DNA of 64,000 nucleotides from Eubacteriales bacterium (GTDB lineage Bacteria; Bacillota; Clostridia; Christensenellales; UBA1242): NCBI GenBank assembly GCA_018384735.1, contig JAHAXB010000032.1, positions 1 to 64,000 of the forward strand, read 5' to 3'. Shown piece by piece: positions 47,780 to 55,434 of this stretch (position 1 is its first letter; each line of letters starts with the position of its first letter). The notes under the pieces were generated by a model. It saw only the letters and a program-made list of their open reading frames with translations, ran no database searches and was not told where the DNA came from. The position numbers and the translations under genes were made by a program.

Positions 47780-50041
47780 ATGAAACAAAATGAAGATTTT
47801 AGCACACTGGACCGCTATTTCCGCGCCGCTAATTATTTAGCCGTAGCCCAATTATACTTACGCGACAATCCGATTTTGGAACGTCCCTTAACGCGTAACG
47901 ACATCAAGGCCCGCATCTTGGGTCATTGGGGTACGGTGGTCGGACAAAATTTTATTTACGCACATTTAAGCCGTGCCATTAAAAAATTTGACCAAGACAT
48001 GGTTTTAATTTCGGGACCGGGTCACGGTGGTAACTTCTTCATTGCGAACGCTTACTTGGAAGGCACTTACAGCGAAGTTTATCCGGAATACACCCGCGAC
48101 AAAGCTGGTATTCAAAAATTATGTCAGGCATTCTCTTTTCCCGGTGGTGTCTCTTCCCACGTTGCGCCCCAAGTTCCCGGTAGTATGCACGAAGGCGGCG
48201 AACTGGGCTATTCGTTAGCGCACGGTTTTGGTGCCGTACTTGACCACCCGAATCTGGTCGCCGCTGTGATTGTAGGCGATGGCGAAGCCGAAACCGGACC
48301 ATTGTCCGCCAGCTGGTGGGGTACCAAATTTTTGCATCACCAAAAAGACGGTCACATCCTGCCCATTTTACATTTGAATGGTTACAAGATTGCAAACCCG
48401 ACTTTACTCGCCCGCATTACACCGGAAGAACGCCATCAGTTCTTTGCTGGTTTGGGTTACGAAGCTATCGAAGTCGTGGTCGGACGTAACCCCGCCGATA
48501 TCATGCAAGACCACCAAGCCATGGCACAGGCTGTTGATTATTGCTTACAATGCTTCCGTACCCAAAACGGTAAACACCCGATGATTATTTTGAACTCACC
48601 CAAAGGTTGGACGGGCCCCACGACCGTGGACGGTAAAACTGTCGCTGGCACCTTCAACGCCCACCAAGTTCCCGTCGACATGAGCCAACCGCACCATGTG
48701 CAAATTGTGAATGACTGGTTACAATCTTACCGTCCGCAAGAATTATTCAACGCAGATGGTTCCTTACAAGCCGACATCGCGGCTTTCTGTCCGGTTGGAG
48801 CGCGTCGCTTATCCGCGAACCCACTGACCCGCGGTGGCTGTCAGTACGCACCCTTGGCATTCCCCAAAGTTAATCAATTTTTCGTTGACCCCAAAGCCAC
48901 TGTGCAAGACACCAATGTATTATCCACCTATGTGGCTGCCATCATGCAACTTAACCCCAATAGTTTCCGTTTCTTTTGTCCGGACGAAGCTAAATCCAAC
49001 CGCTTGTACGCGCCATTCCAAATTACCAACCGCGCTTGGCAAGTCGCCCACTACCCGTTCGATGAGGGCTTGGCTCCCGATGGTCGAATCATGGATGGTA
49101 TGCTTTCCGAACACATGTGCGAAGGTATGTTGGAAGGTTACACCTTAACCGGACGCCACGGTTTCTTTGCCACTTACGAAGCGTTTGGACGCGTGGTCGA
49201 CAGTATGTTGAACCAACACGCCAAATGGTTGAAGCAAACCCGCTTGATGCCTTGGCGCACTCCGTTGCCCTGTTTGAACTTCATTAACACCAGTCACACT
49301 TGGCAACAAGACCACAACGGTTATAGTCACCAAGACACTGGCATGGCAACCCACTTAATGGACAAAGACCAACACGTTGTGCGTTGCTACTTCCCCGCGG
49401 ATGCCAACACTTTGGTGGCGGTCTTTGATAAGTGCTTACACGATACGAACAAAATCAACTTGATTACCGCTTCCAAACACCCAACCCACGGTTGGCGTAC
49501 CGGCGCTCAAGCGCTGGCCGATGTCAAAGCGGGTATCAGTATTTGGCATGATGTAACCGACCCCGATGTCGTTTTAGCTTGCATGGGCGATACGCCGACC
49601 AAAGAATGTATGGCAGCCCTGAAAATTTTAAAAGCCCAAATGCCAAACTTAAAAGTTCGTTTGGTCAACGTGATTGATGCGGGCATCTTGGGTGGTCGCG
49701 AAGACAGTTTGAATGACCAAGACTACGCGCGCTACTTCACCAACGACAAGCCCGTGGTTTTTGTCACCCACACTTACCGCAATTTGATTTACAGTCTAAT
49801 TGTTAAACGCCCGAACAGTCACCGTTACACCGTGAAAGGTTACCACGAAAACGGTGCCATCACGACCGGTTTTGATATGCGGGTCTTGAACGAAATCGAC
49901 CGCTTCCACATCGTGCAAGATGTTTTGGCGGCCACCACTCCGAATGCAAAATTATTCGCCGCCATGGACGAACAATTAAAACAACACCGCGCTTACATTT
50001 TGGCGTACGGTGTCGACCCCGACTGGGTAAATAATTTTTAA
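47780..50041 (+). CDS. xfp: Xylulose-5-phosphate/fructose-6-phosphate phosphoketolase
   Basis: LGHWGTVVGQNFIYAHLSRAI, SGPGHGGNFFIANAYLEGTYSEVYP, GDGEAETGPLSASW, SPKGWTGP. Start trimmed to MKQNEDFS. Confidence 0.97.
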   Translation: MKQNEDFSTLDRYFRAANYLAVAQLYLRDNPILERPLTRNDIKARILGHWGTVVGQNFIYAHLSRAIKKFDQDMVLISGPGHGGNFFIANAYLEGTYSEVYPEYTRDKAGIQKLCQAFSFPGGVSSHVAPQVPGSMHEGGELGYSLAHGFGAVLDHPNLVAAVIVGDGEAETGPLSASWWGTKFLHHQKDGHILPILHLNGYKIANPTLLARITPEERHQFFAGLGYEAIEVVVGRNPADIMQDHQAMAQAVDYCLQCFRTQNGKHPMIILNSPKGWTGPTTVDGKTVAGTFNAHQVPVDMSQPHHVQIVNDWLQSYRPQELFNADGSLQADIAAFCPVGARRLSANPLTRGGCQYAPLAFPKVNQFFVDPKATVQDTNVLSTYVAAIMQLNPNSFRFFCPDEAKSNRLYAPFQITNRAWQVAHYPFDEGLAPDGRIMDGMLSEHMCEGMLEGYTLTGRHGFFATYEAFGRVVDSMLNQHAKWLKQTRLMPWRTPLPCLNFINTSHTWQQDHNGYSHQDTGMATHLMDKDQHVVRCYFPADANTLVAVFDKCLHDTNKINLITASKHPTHGWRTGAQALADVKAGISIWHDVTDPDVVLACMGDTPTKECMAALKILKAQMPNLKVRLVNVIDAGILGGREDSLNDQDYARYFTNDKPVVFVTHTYRNLIYSLIVKRPNSHRYTVKGYHENGAITTGFDMRVLNEIDRFHIVQDVLAATTPNAKLFAAMDEQLKQHRAYILAYGVDPDWVNNF

Positions 50042-50160
50042 CCGTGGTCTTTAACTAGGTTTTGCGGCATTTTTGCTGGGGTAATTGTCAGCATGGATTT
50101 ACGCTTGGGAGTTTGCGCGTCGACAAAGGTCATGTTCGCGCGTCCCGAAGCAAGGGCAAC

Positions 50161-50186
50161 AAAAAACACCGCGCAGGCGGTGTTTT
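50161..50186. terminator. Terminator downstream of xfp
   Basis: aacaccgcgcaggcggtgtttt hairpin flanked by A and T runs. Confidence 0.75.
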
Positions 50187-50205
50187 GATTCATCATCGTA
50201 ATGGC

Positions 50206-50436
50206 TTATTTGGCACGGCCAGGCATCGTCAAACCAATGAAGCTAACTAACGTCAAAACAATGGCATTACCAGCAACTTGGAAAAACAATAATAATTGAT
50301 CCACCATGTTGTTGAAGTTAAAAGGTTTGAACGCGGTCATAAAAGTGTTCCAATCGTAACGCATACAAACACCAACCAACACCACCACAGCGGCTACCAA
50401 AACGATAAATGAAACAATACGACGTAAAATGCTCAT
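50206..50436 (-). CDS. Small two-TM membrane protein (76 aa)
   Basis: Strong SD aaggaggggg before ATG; two hydrophobic helices. Confidence 0.6.
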   Translation of the reverse strand: MSILRRIVSFIVLVAAVVVLVGVCMRYDWNTFMTAFKPFNFNNMVDQLLLFFQVAGNAIVLTLVSFIGLTMPGRAK

Positions 50437-50476
50437 TTTCCCCCTCCTTTTATTTTCGACAAATTATAACAAAAAG

Positions 50477-50500
50477 AAAAGGGATTTGTCTATCCCCTTT
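50477..50500 (-). terminator. Terminator downstream of the M23-like gene
   Basis: aaaggggatagacaaatccctttt imperfect hairpin followed by a T-rich tract (minus strand). Confidence 0.55.
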
Positions 50501-50555
50501 CCCAAAATTTTTCCACTAATTTGTCATAGCCATTTTTATGACCTCAATTCCGCGA

Positions 50556-51179
50556 TTATTTGTTTTCGCCACCCGGGAATTCGACAAAATTTTCAGGATT
50601 GACCGGCTTGCCATCTTTGTAGGTCATTAAGCGTACATGTGGCATGTCAAACGCTTCGTAATTGGCCGAGTTACCCACAGTGCCGATTTGGTCGCCGCTT
50701 TTAACTTTGTCACCCACCTTGACGGTAATTTCGGCCAAACTGCTGTAAACAGTTTCCATGCCGTCCGCGTGTTTGATCCGCACCAAACGACCTGTGCTGG
50801 CGTCCCCGCTTTCGATGACCGAGGTAACTTCCCCGTCGTAACAAGCCACGACCTTAGTGCCGGCGGTTGCTCCCAATGTGTAACCTAAGTCGAACTCGTA
50901 CCATTTGGTCGTCGCGTTGTATTGCAACATGTCAAAGTCGGCCGCTTTCAAAACGGTTGCGGACGCAGCGTTCACAGGCATAACCCATGTTGCCACGACA
51001 GGTTGTGTACTGGGACCATTGACAGGATCAGGTATTTCCACCACTCCTTTATCATGATGTACGAAACTCATCGCGATAAAAGTTGTCGTCAACCCCAGCA
51101 TTAACACCACCAGCAAAGTGCTAATTGCAATCGCATTACGACGTGTTCTTTCCATTTGTGTAGCTGTGCGAATGTCCAT
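50556..51179 (-). CDS. Membrane-anchored LytM/M23-like protein (SpoIIQ-like), catalytic His residues not conserved
   Basis: N-terminal TM; GEVTSVIESGDASTGRLVRIKHADGMETVYSSLAEITVKVGDKVKSGDQIGTVGNS... Start trimmed to MDIRTA with SD ggaggggaaagga. Confidence 0.8.
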   Translation of the reverse strand: MDIRTATQMERTRRNAIAISTLLVVLMLGLTTTFIAMSFVHHDKGVVEIPDPVNGPSTQPVVATWVMPVNAASATVLKAADFDMLQYNATTKWYEFDLGYTLGATAGTKVVACYDGEVTSVIESGDASTGRLVRIKHADGMETVYSSLAEITVKVGDKVKSGDQIGTVGNSANYEAFDMPHVRLMTYKDGKPVNPENFVEFPGGENK

Positions 51180-51240
51180 TTCCTTTCCCCTCCCTTGCCA
51201 TGATTTTCGACCAACCACCAATGTTTTATACATATAATTT

Positions 51241-51537
51241 CTAGCGTTCAATAAAGGTGGCGCAGTCGGCTTGGTTGGTGTCTTCGTTGTCAACGACGGC
51301 GATACCGTTAGCCGCACAGCGACAGTCGTGATTATACAAGCACGAACCCATGGTACACGCTAAAGGTACATTGTGGGGCTTGGTTGGTGCCAGTTCGGAC
51401 GCCAATTCTAAATCGACCTTGCCGTGTTCTTTCTGATATGTCGTACAATTAGCATTGCGACAAACTTTGACTTCATGCGCGTGACAAGCACCAGCGTGAT
51501 TAAATTTACAATCAATTTTTCGACAGCGAATATTCAT
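51241..51537 (-). CDS. Cys-rich protein with two DUF1540-like repeats
   Basis: CRKIDCKFNHAGACHAHEVKVCRNANCTTY and CTMGSCLYNHDCRCAANGIAV...DCATF. Confidence 0.8.
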   Translation of the reverse strand: MNIRCRKIDCKFNHAGACHAHEVKVCRNANCTTYQKEHGKVDLELASELAPTKPHNVPLACTMGSCLYNHDCRCAANGIAVVDNEDTNQADCATFIER

Positions 51538-51571
51538 TATACATTTATTATTTCTTATATTAAAATAAAGT

Positions 51572-52024
51572 ATGCAAATTTATTTATTAAAGGATTTGAA
51601 AGGACACGGCAAAGCCGGCGAAATTGTTAATTTGAACGACGGTTATGCCAAAAATTTTGTGATTAAAAATAAGATTGGCAAGCCGGTCGACAACGCGGTG
51701 TTAAGCGAGATGAAAGCCAAAGCCGACAGCGTGGCGTTCAAAAACCAAACCGAAATCGCGGCCATCAAAGCCCAAATCGAACAATTAAAAAACACACCGG
51801 TAACTTTACATTGCAAAGTCGGTGCGAACCAAAAATTATTTGGTAGCATTACCGGCGCGGAAATCAGCACGGCACTCGCGGAAAAAGGTGTCAACGTGGA
51901 CAAACACTTAATTAACATCACGGAACCAATCAAAACCACGGGTACATATAATGTAACAGTTAAATACAATCATCAGTTGACGGGCAACATTACCGTCCAT
52001 GTGGAGGAACTCAATGCAAAATGA
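51572..52024 (+). CDS. rplI: 50S ribosomal protein L9
   Basis: MQIYLLKDLKGHGKAGEIVNLNDGYAKNFVI. Confidence 0.95.
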   Translation: MQIYLLKDLKGHGKAGEIVNLNDGYAKNFVIKNKIGKPVDNAVLSEMKAKADSVAFKNQTEIAAIKAQIEQLKNTPVTLHCKVGANQKLFGSITGAEISTALAEKGVNVDKHLINITEPIKTTGTYNVTVKYNHQLTGNITVHVEELNAK

Positions 52025-53045
52025 CAACATTTTTGTCTTGGTACTATCATTAGAACAATACCAAAACACCACTCTGTTGTCCCAGCCGATTTGTGGTCGC
52101 ACCATGCAACAATGGGTTACTGCGGCTGCGGCTCCATTCAAAACTAAATCCGTCATCGTTTCACCTACCGATGACATCATCACGATTTTCAAAAACCATC
52201 TGACGGGCGCGACTTTCACGGTGATTACCTATGATGATATGCCACTGCTGACCACCCAAGACATCACGGACGCAGTCGATTACTGTTTCCACAAAAATGT
52301 TCCGGCGGTCAAACTGCCCCGCGGTTGGGTTTTCAATACCGAATTGGTGGCACAAAGTGAAACCTTCCCCGTTACCGAATTTCACGGCGCGCGCCAAGAA
52401 AATTACTTGGTGGCTTTTAACCACGCCCAAATTGCAAAAATTCGCGCTATCATGCAGGAGCGCATTAACGAACAACATTTGAAAAACGGCGTCAACATTA
52501 TCGACCCCAACCACACCTACATTGACGCGGAAGTCGTGCTGGAAAAGAATGTAACCGTGGAACCCAACGCCCACTTAATCGGCAAAACCACCGTGCACAG
52601 CGGAACCCACATTTTGGACGGCTGCCACATTACGGACGCGGTAATTGGTCAAGATTGTGAAGTCGGACCCTACGCCCACATTCGTCCCAATTCCAGTATT
52701 GGTAACAAATGCCGGATCGGTAACTACGTTGAAATCAAACGTTCACGCATTGGCGATGGCACCAAAGTCGCGCATATGACCTATGTCGGCGACAGCACTT
52801 TGGGCAAAGATTGTAACGTTGGCTGTGGCGTAATTTTCTGCAACTACAACGGCAAAACCAAAAGCAATTGTTTGGTTGGCGACAAGACTTTCATCGGCAG
52901 CAATTCCTGCTTAATCGCGCCGGTACAAATCGGCGACCACGCTTACATTGCCGCGGGTTCGGTCATTACCGACGAACTGCCCGCCCACGCTTTGGGTATC
53001 TCCCGTGCGCGCCAAGCCATCAAAGAGCATTATGTAGCTGAATAA
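52014..53045 (+). CDS. GlmU-like protein: intact LbH acetyltransferase domain, degenerate uridylyltransferase domain
   Basis: RINEQHLKNGVNIIDPNHTYID, YVEIKRSRIGDGTKVAHMTYVGDSTLG, CNYNGKTKSNCLVGDKTFIGSNSCLIAPV; no LAAGxGTRM. Start trimmed to MQNDN after ggagg. Confidence 0.88.
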   Translation: MQNDNIFVLVLSLEQYQNTTLLSQPICGRTMQQWVTAAAAPFKTKSVIVSPTDDIITIFKNHLTGATFTVITYDDMPLLTTQDITDAVDYCFHKNVPAVKLPRGWVFNTELVAQSETFPVTEFHGARQENYLVAFNHAQIAKIRAIMQERINEQHLKNGVNIIDPNHTYIDAEVVLEKNVTVEPNAHLIGKTTVHSGTHILDGCHITDAVIGQDCEVGPYAHIRPNSSIGNKCRIGNYVEIKRSRIGDGTKVAHMTYVGDSTLGKDCNVGCGVIFCNYNGKTKSNCLVGDKTFIGSNSCLIAPVQIGDHAYIAAGSVITDELPAHALGISRARQAIKEHYVAE

Positions 53046-53337
53046 TTTTACGCAAACGATTAACCACACCACTTTTGGTAATGTGCAAAATGTGCGCCAA
53101 CTCTTCGTAGGTTGCATCCGGATTTTCGACACGCGCGTTGGCGGTCTCCTGCAATTTGGGACTGAGTTTACGGAAGCGTCCGTCCGCTTTTAAATCTTGG
53201 ATTAAACCGATTTGAAAACTGGCGGCCTTAACCTGTTTAGCAATGTTACCCGAATCACAGTTCGCGGCGCGGTTAGCATTGTTCCGAATAATGCCCATGA
53301 TGATGCGGTCGCACTTGGTTAAATCAGGATTGGCCAT
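53020..53337 (-). CDS. Standalone WhiA C-terminal HTH domain protein
   Basis: NRAANCDSGNIAKQVKAASFQIGLIQDL...LSPKLQETANARVENPDATYEELAHILHITKSGVVNRLRKI. Confidence 0.85.
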   Translation of the reverse strand: MANPDLTKCDRIIMGIIRNNANRAANCDSGNIAKQVKAASFQIGLIQDLKADGRFRKLSPKLQETANARVENPDATYEELAHILHITKSGVVNRLRKIIQLHNAL

Positions 53338-54133
53338 TTTCCGCCTTAACAATTTGGTCTAACAATAAACCGTTCGGACGCACAAAAGGTTTGTCCAAGT
53401 TTAAAATACACGCGGGGTCATAATCACACAATTTTAAGAAATCGCCGACGCGGTCCATACGCCCCACATTTTCGGCTTTGTGCGCGTCACTGCTGATAAC
53501 AAATTTCACGCCCATAGCTGCCATGCGTTCAAAGTCCACGGGACGGAAACTGATTTTTTTGTTGTTCAGTTCCATGGCCGTACCACGCGCAACGCAGACT
53601 TTGGCAACTTCCAAAACATTAACACGGAAATAACGGCTGGGGTGTGACAGAATATCAATGTTATTTTTTTCAATGGCGCGAATTACGGCTTGGGTATTTT
53701 TGCGCACCAAACTCTTGGGTGTCCAGTTAATCCCCATGCGACGCATCACAAACCAAAACATATTCGGAATGTAATAAGTAAACAGTTGGGAAAACTTTTT
53801 GGGTTGCACCGACATGTGAACCCCGCAGATTAAATAATCATACAAACGGCGTTCGTCGCTGGCAATATCAATGTCGCCGTCCATGCCTACCACGTTACAT
53901 TCGGTACCATAAAAAGTTTTAATGCCGTGTAATTTACCCGAACGAAGTACTTGGGCTTTAGCCAAAAGCGCGTTTTCTAAGCGTTTCTTTTTGTTACGGG
54001 CGCGGTAATGTGCATGGTCGGTAATACCGACTTCGGACAAACCACGTTTCTTTGCGGCTGCAATATTTTCATCGATGGTGTTGATGCCATCGCTATCGAT
54101 TGTATGTGTGTGATAATCACCATAAACCTTCAT
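53324..54133 (-). CDS. PHP-domain phosphoesterase
   Basis: MKVYGDYHTHTIDSDG, GITDHAHY, DILSHPSRY, VISSDAHKAENVG. Confidence 0.9.
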   Translation of the reverse strand: MKVYGDYHTHTIDSDGINTIDENIAAAKKRGLSEVGITDHAHYRARNKKKRLENALLAKAQVLRSGKLHGIKTFYGTECNVVGMDGDIDIASDERRLYDYLICGVHMSVQPKKFSQLFTYYIPNMFWFVMRRMGINWTPKSLVRKNTQAVIRAIEKNNIDILSHPSRYFRVNVLEVAKVCVARGTAMELNNKKISFRPVDFERMAAMGVKFVISSDAHKAENVGRMDRVGDFLKLCDYDPACILNLDKPFVRPNGLLLDQIVKAENGQS

Positions 54134-54179
54134 GATGGTTTTAGTATACCTTTTTATCAATTACCACCGCAAGTGATAT

Positions 54180-54767
54180 TTACCACTTCATCCGTTCTTT
54201 GAGCATTGCGACATAATAATCTTGATTGTCACCATATGGATAAATATTACTGCCACCCCAGTAATTATAATCCATACTTTTGTCTTTTAATTCAATCCCA
54301 ACATAGGTTTGTACAAAACCATAACTGCCATCTTTTAATCGTCCATAAACCTCACAGTAAAAAATAAATTTATTATTACCATCATCAGTGATGCAATCAC
54401 TGGCATACCATGTATTCAAATTTTCGTAGCGTAATTGTTGATTAACGACTGTAATTGCGTCTTCCTTGGCCAACTCAATTTTTTCTTCATAAGTACGCGA
54501 GTGATTAGCAACAAAACCGAAATAGACAATACAACTGATTATATTAACAGCCACAACCAAAAGAATAACGGTGATAATCGCTTTGCGGTTAAGTTTCTTG
54601 CGCGGCTTGGGTTGATTCAAATTGCCACCGACAGTCATGACATTACCAAAACTATCTTGCATGCCAATTTCTTGTTGATAGCCTGTGTTTGATAATGGCG
54701 TGCGACAAACTGGACACGCTGCACAAAGACTAGTATCAACTTCGTTACCACATTTTGGACACTTCAT
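54180..54767 (-). CDS. Zinc-ribbon, single-TM protein (195 aa)
   Basis: MKCPKCGNEVDTSLCAACPVCRTPL plus one TM helix. Confidence 0.75.
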   Translation of the reverse strand: MKCPKCGNEVDTSLCAACPVCRTPLSNTGYQQEIGMQDSFGNVMTVGGNLNQPKPRKKLNRKAIITVILLVVAVNIISCIVYFGFVANHSRTYEEKIELAKEDAITVVNQQLRYENLNTWYASDCITDDGNNKFIFYCEVYGRLKDGSYGFVQTYVGIELKDKSMDYNYWGGSNIYPYGDNQDYYVAMLKERMKW

Positions 54768-54778
54768 ATTTTACTCCT

Positions 54779-55027
54779 TTATAAATGCCACGGTTTACCA
54801 TCAAAAATCGCAATCAGTGTCGGAATCCACAACAGAAATCCACCAAAAAACAAATGCAACAAAATACTATGACCGCCGACAACAACACGCCCACCATTCG
54901 TATTTTGATTTTGTACAACAATTTGCGGTTGTTGAAAGTTGTTTTGCGGTCTTAATTGCGTACGGCAATTTGGACAAACCTTATAAATTTCTTCGTCTAC
55001 TTTTTCACCGCAATTCGGACAAAACAT
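54779..55027 (-). CDS. Zinc-ribbon membrane protein (82 aa)
   Basis: MFCPNCGEKVDEEIYKVCPNCRTQL plus hydrophobic C-terminus; SD aaaggagg. Confidence 0.75.
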   Translation of the reverse strand: MFCPNCGEKVDEEIYKVCPNCRTQLRPQNNFQQPQIVVQNQNTNGGRVVVGGHSILLHLFFGGFLLWIPTLIAIFDGKPWHL

Positions 55028-55061
55028 ATTAATCCTCCTTTGTTTGATACACTTAAATATA

Positions 55062-55114
55062 ACCGAATATATTCACATAGTCAACGAATATTTTCGTATA
55101 CCGAATATATTTGG
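55062..55114. promoter_or_regulatory. Operator-like array: three CGAATAT repeats in the divergent XRE/zinc-ribbon promoter region
   Basis: aaCCGAATATattc, caaCGAATATtttcg, taCCGAATATatttgg; CGAATAT at 55064, 55085 and 55102. Confidence 0.6.
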
Positions 55115-55149
55115 CTATTTCTCTAATAATAATTTGCGATAATATGGCA

Positions 55150-55392
55150 ATGACAACTTGTGAAGCAGTAGCAATTAGAGTTAAGGATTTACTTGAGAAA
55201 AATCACATTTCGCAATATGCCCTTTGTAAAAAAATTGCCATTGACCCCAGTAATATTTACAATATTTTATACAAACGTTGCAAAACCGTGACACTTGATA
55301 AAATCTATTTATTAGCGCAAGGATTTGATATGACAGTGCAAGAGTTTATGAATGACCCGGTTTTCAAAATGGACAATATCGACGCGGACTAA
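55150..55392 (+). CDS. XRE-family HTH transcriptional regulator
   Basis: RVKDLLEKNHISQYALCKKIAIDPSNIYNILYKRCKTVTLDKIYLLAQGFDMTVQEF. Second ATG preferred by the GATAAT -10 position; ORF track gives 55111. Confidence 0.88.
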   Translation: MTTCEAVAIRVKDLLEKNHISQYALCKKIAIDPSNIYNILYKRCKTVTLDKIYLLAQGFDMTVQEFMNDPVFKMDNIDAD

Positions 55393-55434
55393 ATCGACAC
55401 TAACAAAGTTTGGCGCGGGCGCATAAAATGGCGT

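Noticed and set aside
50042-50186. SRP (4.5S/6S-type) RNA
   Set aside because: Contains GGTCA and GAAGCA-like strings but not the helix 8 order GGTCAGG...GGAA...AGCAGCC.
52014-52440. Calling the GlmU-like gene a pseudogene
   Set aside because: Continuous frame, SD-led start after rplI and conserved C-terminal catalytic motifs argue for a functional protein.
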